From: Phytohabitans kaempferiae
GTDB taxonomy: Bacteria; Actinomycetota; Actinomycetes; Mycobacteriales; Micromonosporaceae
Direction of reading: 5' to 3'
Length of the DNA stretch: 64,000 nucleotides
Assembly (NCBI RefSeq): GCF_042433955.1
Contig: NZ_JBHLUH010000004.1
Location: 632,959-696,958, forward strand
Within the stretch, counting starts at the first letter, position 1; each line of letters opens with the position of its first letter. The notes beneath the pieces are model-generated. The model was not told the origin of the DNA, made no database searches, and saw only the letters and a list, made by a program, of their open reading frames with translations. The position numbers and the translations under genes are program-made. Below are positions 40,103 through 48,540 of the stretch, one piece after another.

Positions 40103-40435
40103 TCACTGACGCCCGCGCACCGCGGCGACGATCGCATCGACGGCGGTCACCGGCAGCGACATGGCGATGTCCCAGGTCTCGTCGTCGTGCCCGACCATGA
40201 TGGTCGCGGTGTCGCCGTCCGCGGCCCAGTGCACGCGCGAGCCGGCCGACTCCCCCACGTGCAAGCAGCGTCGCGCCGCCCAGTCCGCCTCCCGGATCTG
40301 ACCGAGCGTGGCGAGGGCGGCGGGCGTGGCACGGAGGTTGAGCTCCCAGCCCGACGCCTGAAGCTTGACGGCGACGAGCGTGGGCTCGCCAGGACCGGAA
40401 ACAGGATCGACCGTCACATCCACCACGTGCGCCAT
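40103..40435 (-). CDS. small conserved-looking protein of unknown function
   Basis: The 110-residue product starts MAHVVDVTVDPVSGPGEPTL and reads like a compact soluble alpha-beta domain, ending in LPVTAVDAIVAAVRG. I do not recognise a family. ATG 40435 is chosen; an in-frame ATG at 40483 would add 16 low-complexity residues. It stands alone between glpK and the exporter operon. Confidence 0.6.
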   Translation of the reverse strand: MAHVVDVTVDPVSGPGEPTLVAVKLQASGWELNLRATPAALATLGQIREADWAARRCLHVGESAGSRVHWAADGDTATIMVGHDDETWDIAMSLPVTAVDAIVAAVRGRQ

Positions 40436-40583
40436 GCTGCCAGGCGCCGCCGTCTTCTCCGCGCGGCCCCTCGGCTCCCGCATGTGGCGGTGTCGGGCCG
40501 CGCTGGGACGACGCCTCGCGGGCTCCGGCGCGGGATGCGCCGCTGGTCTAGCGGCCTTCGTCGCCCGCCAGCCGTCACCGCCC

Positions 40584-41093
40584 CTACTCGGTCCTGGTGA
40601 CGGTCGACGCGGTCACCGTGCCCTCGGCGTCGGCGGCGCCGGACTCCACGCTCACCTTGTCGCCGGCCTTGAGGTCTTCCAGGGCGCCCGGCACGCGCAC
40701 GTCGGTGTCGCCGTTGGTGCGGACCGTGACCAGCTCGCCCGACGCCGTCTCCACGTAGACCGTCGTGCCGTCGACCAGCTTCACCGTCCCGGTGGTCGGC
40801 GCCTGCGTGTCGCCCTGGGGACCGGTGCCGCCCTGCGTGCCGTTGCGGCCGCCGCCTGGATAGGCCGTCGGAGGGGTGAAGCCGCCCTGCCCGCGGAGCC
40901 CGCCGCCCGGGCCGGTCGCGGTGGCCGGCGTCTCGCCCCACGCCTTCTGGACCTCGATGCCGGCCACGAAGCCGCCCACCAGCACCAGGGCCACGGCGAG
41001 GACGATCGTCCACCGGTTCCACCAGCGGCGGCTCGCGGCGGCGGCCAGCTCGGCATCCAATGTGGAGGTGGTCAACACAGGCTCCCGGGTCAC
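40584..41093 (-). CDS. membrane-anchored DUF5666-like accessory protein
   Basis: This 169-residue protein has a single span (WTIVLAVALVLVGGFVAGIEV), a Gly/Gln/Pro-rich linker and a small beta domain outside (GTVKLVDGTTVYVETASGELVTV... LKAGDKVSVESG), the OB-like pattern seen in DUF5666-type proteins. GTG 41093 overlaps the stop of the permease gene (GTGA), so it is the last gene of the exporter operon. It may stabilise the exporter or act as an outer partner; that is inference. Confidence 0.75.
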   Translation of the reverse strand: MTREPVLTTSTLDAELAAAASRRWWNRWTIVLAVALVLVGGFVAGIEVQKAWGETPATATGPGGGLRGQGGFTPPTAYPGGGRNGTQGGTGPQGDTQAPTTGTVKLVDGTTVYVETASGELVTVRTNGDTDVRVPGALEDLKAGDKVSVESGAADAEGTVTASTVTRTE

Positions 41094-42280
41094 TCGTAGC
41101 GGAGGGCGTCGATGGGGCGGAGGCCGGCCGCTCGGTTGGCCGGCACGCTGCCGAAGAAGAGCCCGATCGCCACCGACACGCACAGCGCGAGCGCGAGCGA
41201 GCTGGGCACGACCACCGGCCGCACGCCCACGATCGTGAAGTTGCTGCCGATCAGGGCGGCGGCCACTCCCAGCCCGCCACCGAGGAGGCTCAGCATCGTC
41301 GCCTCGGCCAGAAACTGGGTCAGGATGACCCGCCGGGGCGCGCCCAGCGCCTTGCGGATGCCGATCTCGCGGGTCCGCTCGGTCACCGTGACCAGCATGA
41401 TGTTGGTGATGCCGATGCCGCCCACGAGCAGGCTGATGCCGGCGACCGCCCCGAGCAACGTCGTGAACGTGTCAGCGGTCTCGGTCTGGGTCTCCAGCAG
41501 CTGCGACGCGTTTTGGATGCGGTAGGGCTGGGTCGTCGAGGAGGCGGGCACATCGATCCGCTGAGACAGGATCAGCGAGATCTGTGCCTGCGCGTCGGAC
41601 ACCTTCCCCGGACCGGTGGCCTCGATCACGATCGAGTTGAGCGGGCCGAAGCCGGTCAGGGCCTGCCGCACCGCGGTGAGCGGCGCGATCGCCACGTCGT
41701 TGGCGTCGAGAAAGCCGCTGGCGCTGCTCTTCTGCTCCAGCACGCCCACCACTGTGAAGAGCGCGCCGCTCACGGTGATCTCCTGCCCGAGCGGGTCGGT
41801 GCCAGGAAAAAGCTCCTCCGCCACGGTCTGCCCGATCACAACCACGCGCCGGCCCCGCTCCAGGTCGTCAGCGGTGAACCCGGCTCCTCGGCCGACCGGC
41901 GAGTTGGAGGCGCCGAAGTAGCTCGGATAGCTGCCCACGAACTGCTGCACCGAATGATCGGTGCCCTGGTAGGTGAGCGTGGCCTGCGTGCTGGTCACCG
42001 GCGAGACCGAGGCGACGTCGGGGGCGAGCACCGGGTCGTCGAGCGCCTCTGCGACGTCGAGCGTGAGGGCACCGCTGCCGCCGACGGCCTGCACGGTCAG
42101 CGTGTTGGTGCCCAGCGCCTCGATCCGCTCGGCGACCTGGCGGGCCGAGCCGTTGCCCACCGCGACGAGCAGGATCACCGCCGCCACGCCGATCAGGATG
42201 CCGAGCATGGTGAGGCCGGAACGGAGCTTGTTGGCGCCGATGCCGCGCACGGCGAAGCGCAACACCTCGAAGATGCTCAT
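41090..42280 (-). CDS. MacB/FtsX-type ABC transporter permease
   Basis: This 396-residue permease has an N-terminal span (SGLTMLGILIGVAAVILLVAV), a large outer MacB-PCD domain (about 45-250) and three C-terminal spans (AGISLLVGGIGITNIMLV... ALCVSVAIGLFFGSVPANRAA). The EIGIRKALGAPRR coupling helix is typical of MacB-like mechanotransmission exporters. Together with the ATPase and HlyD-type adaptors encoded next to it, it probably exports a peptide, lipid or antibiotic-like compound. It overlaps both neighbours by four bases. Confidence 0.93.
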   Translation of the reverse strand: MSIFEVLRFAVRGIGANKLRSGLTMLGILIGVAAVILLVAVGNGSARQVAERIEALGTNTLTVQAVGGSGALTLDVAEALDDPVLAPDVASVSPVTSTQATLTYQGTDHSVQQFVGSYPSYFGASNSPVGRGAGFTADDLERGRRVVVIGQTVAEELFPGTDPLGQEITVSGALFTVVGVLEQKSSASGFLDANDVAIAPLTAVRQALTGFGPLNSIVIEATGPGKVSDAQAQISLILSQRIDVPASSTTQPYRIQNASQLLETQTETADTFTTLLGAVAGISLLVGGIGITNIMLVTVTERTREIGIRKALGAPRRVILTQFLAEATMLSLLGGGLGVAAALIGSNFTIVGVRPVVVPSSLALALCVSVAIGLFFGSVPANRAAGLRPIDALRYE

Positions 42281-42972
42281 GTCAGCACACGCTCCTGGCG
42301 CACGTCGGTGGCGATCTGACCGTCGAAGAGCCGGATCAGCCGGCTTGCCCGCGCGGCCACGTCTTCCTCGTGGGTGATCAGCAGGATCGTGCGGCCGGCC
42401 GCGTGCAGCGCGTCGAAGATGCCGAGGATGTCCTCTGTGGAGCGACTGTCGAGGTTGCCCGTGGGCTCGTCGGCGAGCACCAGCGCCGGCTCGGTCACCA
42501 GCGCCCGGGCCACCGCCACGCGCTGCTGCTGGCCGCCGGAGAGCTGGTTGGGCTCGTGATCCGCCCGGTCGGCGAGCCCGACCATGTCGAGCGCGACCCG
42601 CGCCCGGCGCCGGCGCTCCGCCGCCCTCACCCCCGCGTACGCCAACGGAAGCTCCACATTGGCCAGTGCGGTGGTGCGCGGGATGAGGTTGAACGACTGG
42701 AAGACGAAGCCGATCCGCCGGTTACGCACCAGCGCGAGCTGGCGGTCGTTTAGCCTGCTCACGTCGACACCGTCGAGAAGGTATCGCCCGGCGGAGGGGA
42801 TGTCGAGGCAACCGAGAATGTTCATCAGAGTGGACTTGCCGGAGCCGGACGAGCCCATGATCGCCAGGTATTCGCCCCGCTCGACCGTCAGCGAGACTCC
42901 GCGCAGGGCGTGCACGGTGGCAACTCCCTCGCCGTAGACCTTCGTTACCTGGCGGACGTCCAGCACGCTCAC
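42277..42972 (-). CDS. MacB/LolD-type ABC transporter ATPase
   Basis: The 231-residue ATPase has Walker A GSSGSGKST, Q-loop VFQSFNLIPR, signature LSGGQQQR, Walker B LVLADEPTGNLD and switch His in ITHEED. It belongs to the LolD/MacB group that works with FtsX-like permeases. GTG 42972 overlaps the adaptor gene stop. The longer open frame to 43431 is only a shadow of that adaptor. Confidence 0.95.
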   Translation of the reverse strand: MSVLDVRQVTKVYGEGVATVHALRGVSLTVERGEYLAIMGSSGSGKSTLMNILGCLDIPSAGRYLLDGVDVSRLNDRQLALVRNRRIGFVFQSFNLIPRTTALANVELPLAYAGVRAAERRRRARVALDMVGLADRADHEPNQLSGGQQQRVAVARALVTEPALVLADEPTGNLDSRSTEDILGIFDALHAAGRTILLITHEEDVAARASRLIRLFDGQIATDVRQERVLT

Positions 42973-44117
42973 CGGCCACCCCCGAGCCGCGCACCGCCGC
43001 CGGGCGGGCCACCGCCGCCCTGGAACCCACCGCCGGGGAAGCCGCCGCCGGGCAGGCCGCCCTGGTTGGTCGAGGTGGTCGGCATGTTGATCACGACCTG
43101 CTCGCCGACGGTCAGACCCGACGTGATCTCCGTGGCGCTGTCGCCTTCGAGCCCGATCTCGACCGGCCGGGTCACCCGCTGGCCGCCCTCCACCACGGTC
43201 ACCATGTGGCGGCCGCCCACGCTGGTAAGGGCGGCCGGGTTGACGTACACAACATTGTCGACCTGCCCCACGGTCACGGACACGGAGACGCTCTGCCCCG
43301 CGCGCACCCCCTCGGGAAGCTCGTCGAGCGAGAACGTCACGCCGTAGGTCACGACGTTGTTTTGCGAGGTGGCATTGGGGTCGATGGCTGCGAGCTTGGC
43401 GACGACCTCCGTGCCGGGGAGTGCGTTCCACGTGACGGCGCCGGTCTGGCCGGCCTTGAGCCTGGTGGCGTCGGCCTCGCCGACCGATGCGGACACCTCC
43501 AGCCGGCCGAGGTCGGCGATCTCGATGAAGCCGGACCCGCTCTCGCTGCTCCCGCCGGTGGAACCGCCCGAGGCCGCCCCGCCCACCGAACCGTTGACCG
43601 CGGTGACCGTGCCGGCCATTGGCGCCTTGAGCGTCGTGCCGGCCACACCGTCTTCGGCCTCCTCGACCTCGCGCTCGGCCTGGCTCACCTGGGCCTCGGC
43701 CTCGGACGTGTCGCTGCCGGCCTCCTCGGCCCGGTCGAGCGCGTCCTCCGCGGCGTCGAGATTGGCCTCCGCGGCGTCGAGCTGCCGCCGCGCCGCCTTG
43801 TCGTCGACCGTGGCCAGCACCTGGCCCTTGCTCACCTTGTCGCCCACCTGGACGCGGATCTCGGTCACCGTGCCGGAGGTGCCGAACGAGGCACTTGCCG
43901 TCGATGCGCTCCGCACGGTGCCGGACGCGGTGACCGTCGCGGTGACAGTGCCCTGGGCCACCGGCAACGTGCGAGTGCTGCCGGTGCCCGACTCGGCCGC
44001 CTCGGCGCTGGCGAACGAGGTGTAGGCCCAGGTCGCGGCGCCCGCGACGGCCAGCGCGAGCACAGCGTTGACCAGCACGGCCGGCGACAGCCTCAACCTC
44101 GGGAGAGAGCGGAGCAT
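42969..44117 (-). CDS. HlyD/MacA-type exporter adaptor 1
   Basis: This 382-residue protein has one N-terminal span, a lipoyl-like half motif (VTASGTVRSA... IRVQVGDKVSKGQVLATVDD), a coiled-coil hairpin rich in Ala, Glu and Asp (about 100-150), the second lipoyl half and a beta-barrel domain (GQTGAVTWNALPG). It ends in a Gly-rich tail (GGGFPGGGFQGG). MacA-like adaptors stimulate MacB in Gram-positive bacteria as well. It starts 41 bp after the kinase gene and leads the exporter genes proper. Confidence 0.88.
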   Translation of the reverse strand: MLRSLPRLRLSPAVLVNAVLALAVAGAATWAYTSFASAEAAESGTGSTRTLPVAQGTVTATVTASGTVRSASTASASFGTSGTVTEIRVQVGDKVSKGQVLATVDDKAARRQLDAAEANLDAAEDALDRAEEAGSDTSEAEAQVSQAEREVEEAEDGVAGTTLKAPMAGTVTAVNGSVGGAASGGSTGGSSESGSGFIEIADLGRLEVSASVGEADATRLKAGQTGAVTWNALPGTEVVAKLAAIDPNATSQNNVVTYGVTFSLDELPEGVRAGQSVSVSVTVGQVDNVVYVNPAALTSVGGRHMVTVVEGGQRVTRPVEIGLEGDSATEITSGLTVGEQVVINMPTTSTNQGGLPGGGFPGGGFQGGGGPPGGGARLGGGR

Positions 44118-44158
44118 GGGCGACAGCTTGAAGGAGCCGGCTCGGAACAACCCCTGGG

Positions 44159-45664
44159 CTAGCTCAAAGCTGCCTGGGAACCTGTCGGCAGCAGCACGCG
44201 GAACGCGGACCCCCGCCCCGGCCTGGTGTCCAGCTCGACGCGACCGCCGTGGCTGCTCACGATCGCCGCCACAATGGACAGACCGAGCCCCGAGCCACCA
44301 TTGCGCCGGGCGCGGCTCGGATCGGCCCGGTAGAGCCGCTCGAAGATGCGCCCCGCGTGCTCGGCGGGCACGCCCGGCCCGTTGTCGGACACTTCGAGCA
44401 CGGCGACCGGCGAGCGCCTGGGCAGGTCGCCACCGACCGAGGCGGCCAGCGAGCGCGGCGGTCGATAGGCCCCCAGCCGCCCCACGCGCACGGTGATGTC
44501 GGCCTGTGGCGGCGTGTGCTGGAGCGCGTTGGCGACCAGGTTGGTGGCGACCTGGCGGAGGCGGTGCTCGTCGCCGAGCACGGTCACCGGCTCGAAGCCG
44601 CACTCGTCGTCACCGCCGAACCCGGCCAGCCGCACCGGCCGGTCGGGACGGCGGGCATGCGCGTCGCGGATCGTGTCGGCGGCGATCGCGAGCAGGTCGA
44701 CCGGGCGGCGCTGCGGCTCGCGCTGGCGGTCGAGGCGGGCCAGCAGCAGTAGGTCTTCGACCAGCAGCCCCATCCGCGCGGCCTCGGACTCGATGCGCGA
44801 CATCGTCTCGTCGAGCCCGGGGCCGGGCGGGGCGCCACCGCGCCGGTACAGCTCGGCGAAGCCCCGGATGGAGGTGAGCGGCGTGCGCAGCTCGTGCGAC
44901 GCGTCCGCCACGAACTGCCGGATCCGCTGCTCGGAGGCGGTGCGCGCGGCCACCTCCGACTCGATGCGGTCGAGCATGGAGTTGAGCGCGATGCCCAGCC
45001 GCCCCGACTCGGTGTGCGGGTCGGCGTCGTCGACCCGGCGGGTCAGGTCGCCCGCCGTGATCTCGGTGGAGGTGCGCTCCATCCGCGTCAGCGGGCGCAG
45101 GCCGATCCGCACCACCGACGCGGCGACCAGCCCGAGCAGGAGCAGCACGACGAACATCACGATCAGGTCGATGACCAGCAGCAGGTCGGCGGTGGCCTCG
45201 ACCTGCCGCAGCGAGACGGCCGGCACGGCCACGGTGCCGTCGACGCGCTCGACCACCACCACGCGCCAGTGGTCTTCGCCGTCGACCGACTCCACTGTGA
45301 ACGGCTCGCCGCCCGCCCGCTCCAGCAGCTCGGTGAACGCGCCGACGTCGGGCGGCGAGATGCCCTCGACGTCGGAGGTCGGCAGCGGATTGCCCGCCGC
45401 GTCGTAGGAGAGCATCGTCTTGTACGGATCGAAGCGGCCGCGCGGAAACGGATCGGGGCGCACCAGCCGCGCCTGCGGTGGCCGGGACACCGACTCCATG
45501 CGGCTCATGCCGGTGAGCTGGTCGTCGATCTGGTTGGTGAGGTATTGCCGGAGCAGCAGGATGCCCGCACCGTTGGACGCGATCAGGGCGACCGCGGTCA
45601 GCGCGGCCACCACGACGACGAGGCGGGACCGCAGCGTCCAGTGCCGCCACCTGGGCAGTCTCAC
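44159..45664 (-). CDS. sensor histidine kinase of the exporter locus
   Basis: This 501-residue kinase has two spans (about 10-32 and 158-180) enclosing an outer sensor domain of about 120 residues, then HAMP, HisKA with His in DASHELRTPLTS (about 257), and an HATPase with VSDNGPGVP and GGSGLGLSIV. Its GTG start overlaps the response regulator stop (GTGA). It should sense the exporter's substrate or envelope damage and phosphorylate the regulator encoded just before it. Confidence 0.93.
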   Translation of the reverse strand: MRLPRWRHWTLRSRLVVVVAALTAVALIASNGAGILLLRQYLTNQIDDQLTGMSRMESVSRPPQARLVRPDPFPRGRFDPYKTMLSYDAAGNPLPTSDVEGISPPDVGAFTELLERAGGEPFTVESVDGEDHWRVVVVERVDGTVAVPAVSLRQVEATADLLLVIDLIVMFVVLLLLGLVAASVVRIGLRPLTRMERTSTEITAGDLTRRVDDADPHTESGRLGIALNSMLDRIESEVAARTASEQRIRQFVADASHELRTPLTSIRGFAELYRRGGAPPGPGLDETMSRIESEAARMGLLVEDLLLLARLDRQREPQRRPVDLLAIAADTIRDAHARRPDRPVRLAGFGGDDECGFEPVTVLGDEHRLRQVATNLVANALQHTPPQADITVRVGRLGAYRPPRSLAASVGGDLPRRSPVAVLEVSDNGPGVPAEHAGRIFERLYRADPSRARRNGGSGLGLSIVAAIVSSHGGRVELDTRPGRGSAFRVLLPTGSQAALS

Positions 45665-46371
45665 TCGTCTGGCGCCCGGGGCAGGCGCAGCGCGTATCCG
45701 ACGCCCCGCACGGTGTGGATGAGGGGCGGCTCCCAGCAGTCGATCTTTTTGCGCAGGTAGTAGACGTAGGACTCGACGATCCGCCCGTCGCCGCCGAAGT
45801 CGTAGCTCCACACACGGTCGAGGATCTGTGTCTTGCTGACCACGCGCCCGGCGTTGACGAGCAGGTAGCGCAGCAGGTTGAACTCGGTGGGCGACAGGTC
45901 GACCAGCCGCCCGCCGCGGCGCACCTCGTGCGCGTCCTCGTCGAGCTCCACGTCGGCGTAGCGCAGGATGCCCTGGTCGCCCTCGCCGTCGGGCTCGATG
46001 CGGCTGCGGCGGAGGATCGCCCGGATGCGGAGCACGACCTCCTCCAGGCTGAACGGCTTGGTGACGTAGTCGTCGGCGCCGACCGTCAGCCCGGAGATGC
46101 GATCTTCGACCGCGTCGCGGGCGGTCAGGAAGAGCACCGGCACGCCCGAGCCGGAGCGCAGGCGCTGGGCGACCTGGAACCCGTCGAGGTCGGGCAGCAT
46201 CACGTCGAGCACCACCAGGTCGGGCTCGAACTCGGCCGCGACGGCCAACGCCTCGTGCCCCCCGCTCGCCACTCGCACCTCGAAGTCGATGAGCCGCAGC
46301 GTCGCGGAGAGCAGGGCACAGATATTGGGCTCGTCGTCGACGACGAGCACTCGGGTCAACTTGCCAGCCAC
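45661..46371 (-). CDS. OmpR-family response regulator of the exporter locus
   Basis: This 236-residue regulator has a receiver with VLVVDDEP, the acceptor Asp in VVLDVMLPDLDGFQ and Lys in YVTKPFS, then an OmpR-type winged helix (LSPTEFNLLRYLLVNAGRVVSK, VESYVYYLRKKID, HTVRGVGYAL). It probably binds the 11-bp-periodic repeats at 46393-46420 and 47754-47795. Confidence 0.95.
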   Translation of the reverse strand: MAGKLTRVLVVDDEPNICALLSATLRLIDFEVRVASGGHEALAVAAEFEPDLVVLDVMLPDLDGFQVAQRLRSGSGVPVLFLTARDAVEDRISGLTVGADDYVTKPFSLEEVVLRIRAILRRSRIEPDGEGDQGILRYADVELDEDAHEVRRGGRLVDLSPTEFNLLRYLLVNAGRVVSKTQILDRVWSYDFGGDGRIVESYVYYLRKKIDCWEPPLIHTVRGVGYALRLPRAPDE

Positions 46372-46392
46372 ATCACCCTTCTACGGGAACTG

Positions 46393-46420
46393 CCTCAGAG
46401 TTTGCTGGGAACTTCCTAGG
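46393..46420. promoter_or_regulatory. 11-bp-periodic repeats before the response-regulator gene
   Basis: CCTCAGAGTTT, GCTGGGAACTT and CCTAGG follow each other in 11-bp steps just upstream of the regulator start, overlapping the 3' end of the second adaptor gene. The first unit recurs as CCTCAGAG at 47765 and in variant form at 47754. Confidence 0.45.
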
Positions 46421-47708
46421 CACCAGCTATGACGATCTCATCGCCCTCGATGAGCCCACTTTTGATCTCGGTGTGCTGATCGCCGCGCAGCCCGACCTGC
46501 ACCGCGCGGGTCTCGTCGCCCGCGGCCGTGCGCACGAGGACGGTGCCGTCGCCGCGCACGGCCGTCGATGGCACGCGCAGCACGCCGGTGACCTCGCTCG
46601 TCCGGACCCGGATGCTCGCGCTCTGCCCCACCAGGAGGTCGGTCGGCACCTCCTCGAAGGCGAACACCGCGCCGTATCGCACCATGTCGCCATCGACGGC
46701 ACCGACGGGGCTGACCCGGACGACGCGCGCCGCGAACTCCTCGCCGGGCCGGTTGGCGAGCGTGACCGTGGCGCTCAGCCCGGCGGCGAGGTGGCCGGCG
46801 TCAGCCTCGGGGAAGTCGGCGGACACCTGCATGCCGGCCACGTCGGCCAGGGAGACGAAGGTCTGCCGCGCGGTGACCTCGGCACCGACCGCGCCCGCCA
46901 CCGACAGCACCTTGCCACCGATTGGCGCTGTGATCTTCGTGCCGGCCAACTGGTCCTCGGCTTCGGCGAGCGCCAACTCGGCACTCGTGACCCGCTGCCG
47001 GGCCGCGAGCACCGCGTCTGCGCCCCGCGCACCGCCGCAGTCGGGGCTCGCTCCGCCGCCCGGCACGGAACCGCCACCGGGGCGCGCGGTGCTGCCCGGG
47101 CTCGCCGGCGGGCTGGACCGTGACGGCTGGCTCGGCGCTGGCGGCACGACGGAGCGGGACGGCGACGGGGAGGTGGACGGCTGGCCGCTCGGTGACGGGG
47201 ACGGGGACGCCGTCGGGTTCGGGCCGGGCGTCGGGGTGGTGCCGCCGGTCAGCGCCACCGGCACGACGGCCGCGGTGCCGGTGGCCGAGACCGCGCAGGT
47301 GCCCGAGCCACCGTCGAGCGCCGCCTCCGCCTCGGCGAGCGCGTCCTCTGCCTCGGCGAGCGCCTCTCGCGCGTCGTCGACCCGCTCGCGTGCCTCGGTG
47401 GCGTCGATCTCCGCGAGCACCTGGCCGGTCTCGACCTGGTCACCGGCACGCACGCCGACCACGGTCACCGTGCCGTCGGTGGCGAAGCCGAGCGTGCGGG
47501 TCTGCGCCGGCTCGAGCGAACCGGTGGTCGCGACGGCCGTGGCCACATCGCCCCGGTCGACCCGCGCCGTGCCGCTCTGGGCCGGCGGCGCCGGCTCACC
47601 GGCGGTCAGCGCGTATGCCCCCGCCCCGGTGAGGACGACTGCTGCCACGACAAGACCGCACACGAGCCACCGTGTGCGGCCGCGCCATCTCTTCCGGCGA
47701 ACGCCCAT
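46416..47708 (-). CDS. HlyD-type exporter adaptor 2 with Pro/Ser insertion
   Basis: This 430-residue adaptor has one N-terminal span (WLVCGLVVAAVVLTGAGAYAL), a first lipoyl half (VGVRAGDQVETGQVLAEIDA) and the two arms of the coiled-coil hairpin (AEDALAEAEAALDGG and ARQRVTSAELALAEAEDQL). It then has a second lipoyl half (LAGTKITAPIGGKVLS) and a barrel domain. Between the arms lies about 90 residues of Pro/Ser/Thr/Gly-rich sequence in place of a normal hairpin tip, flanked by single Cys in GTCAVS and SPDCGG that could pair. It is the first gene of the leftward exporter locus. Confidence 0.85.
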   Translation of the reverse strand: MGVRRKRWRGRTRWLVCGLVVAAVVLTGAGAYALTAGEPAPPAQSGTARVDRGDVATAVATTGSLEPAQTRTLGFATDGTVTVVGVRAGDQVETGQVLAEIDATEARERVDDAREALAEAEDALAEAEAALDGGSGTCAVSATGTAAVVPVALTGGTTPTPGPNPTASPSPSPSGQPSTSPSPSRSVVPPAPSQPSRSSPPASPGSTARPGGGSVPGGGASPDCGGARGADAVLAARQRVTSAELALAEAEDQLAGTKITAPIGGKVLSVAGAVGAEVTARQTFVSLADVAGMQVSADFPEADAGHLAAGLSATVTLANRPGEEFAARVVRVSPVGAVDGDMVRYGAVFAFEEVPTDLLVGQSASIRVRTSEVTGVLRVPSTAVRGDGTVLVRTAAGDETRAVQVGLRGDQHTEIKSGLIEGDEIVIAGA

Positions 47709-47753
47709 GGGTCGTCAGTCTCGACGGCTCACCTCGCAGAGGGCTGAGGCGTA

Positions 47754-47795
47754 CCTCGGAGTTTCCTCAGAGTCGATTCGAAGCGTTTTCTGAGG
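47754..47795. promoter_or_regulatory. probable regulator sites between adaptor 2 and lipoprotein genes
   Basis: CCTCGGAG (47754-47761) and CCTCAGAG (47765-47772) are direct repeats 11 bp apart, and CTGAGG (47790-47795) is the inverted form. They sit in the gap between the divergent adaptor and lipoprotein genes and match the repeat upstream of the response-regulator gene. Confidence 0.5.
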
Positions 47796-47890
47796 TTGGT
47801 CTGACGGGGCGTGAAGGTACAGGCGGTTGTATATCCCGGCGTGCCGTAGAGGCCCCCGATCCGCGGCACGACAAAGGATGGAGGACCCAC

Positions 47891-48442
47891 GTGTCTCTGC
47901 GCACGCGATGGACGCTCGCACTGGCGGCCGGATCGGCGGCCCTGCTCCTCGCCGCCGGATGCGGCTCGGACGATGACTCCGGCGCAGACGCGGGCGGCGG
48001 CCCCGGCGGTGCCTCGGCATATCTCGACTGCCTTCGAGAGCAGGGCATCGACGTTCCGGACACGTTGCCGTCCGGCCGCCCGGGCGGCTTCCCGTCGGGC
48101 CGGCCGACCGCGTTTCCGAGCGACCGGCCGTCGGGCGCGCCGGGAGGTATCGGCGGTCCGGTCGGCAGCGCACCGCCCGGGCGGATGGGCGGCTTCCGGC
48201 CCGAGGGGGTCGACGACGCGACCTGGCAAAAGGCGCAGGAGGCGTGCGCTTCGGCGCGGCCGAGCGGCGCACCGGGCGGCGGTCCCGGCGGAGCCAACCG
48301 CGAGGCCGGCGCCGCCTACCGCAACTGTCTCGCCGACCGCGGCGTCGACCTGCGGGCCAATCCGAGCACCACCGACCCCGAGGTCGCCGAAGCCATCAAG
48401 GCATGCGAGGTGCTCCGTCCGGCCGCGACCCCCACTCCATGA
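47891..48442 (+). CDS. lipoprotein with duplicated Cys-containing module
   Basis: This 183-residue lipoprotein starts at GTG 47891 after GGAGG, with lipobox LLAAGC. The mature part has two related modules: YLDCLREQGIDVPD ... QEACASARPSG and YRNCLADRGVDLRA ... IKACEVLRP. Each has a pair of Cys likely to form a disulfide. Between them lies a Gly/Pro/Arg/Ser linker of short repeats (PSGRPGGFPSGRP). It diverges from the exporter locus and shares a putative regulator site with it, so it may be an outer component or target. Function unknown. Confidence 0.8.
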   Translation: MSLRTRWTLALAAGSAALLLAAGCGSDDDSGADAGGGPGGASAYLDCLREQGIDVPDTLPSGRPGGFPSGRPTAFPSDRPSGAPGGIGGPVGSAPPGRMGGFRPEGVDDATWQKAQEACASARPSGAPGGGPGGANREAGAAYRNCLADRGVDLRANPSTTDPEVAEAIKACEVLRPAATPTP

Positions 48443-48540
48443 CCGGCACACCAGTTGCTGCTCGCCACACGCGGCGACCGGCCACACGCGGTGAAGCAAG
48501 CCCGCGAAGGCACGCCGGGAAAGGCGACGCGCGAGGGAGG

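Noticed and set aside
42973..43431. N-terminal extension of the exporter ATPase
   Set aside because: The extension is Arg-rich, lies wholly inside the adaptor gene and lacks a start signal; GTG 42972 overlaps the adaptor stop as expected for coupling.
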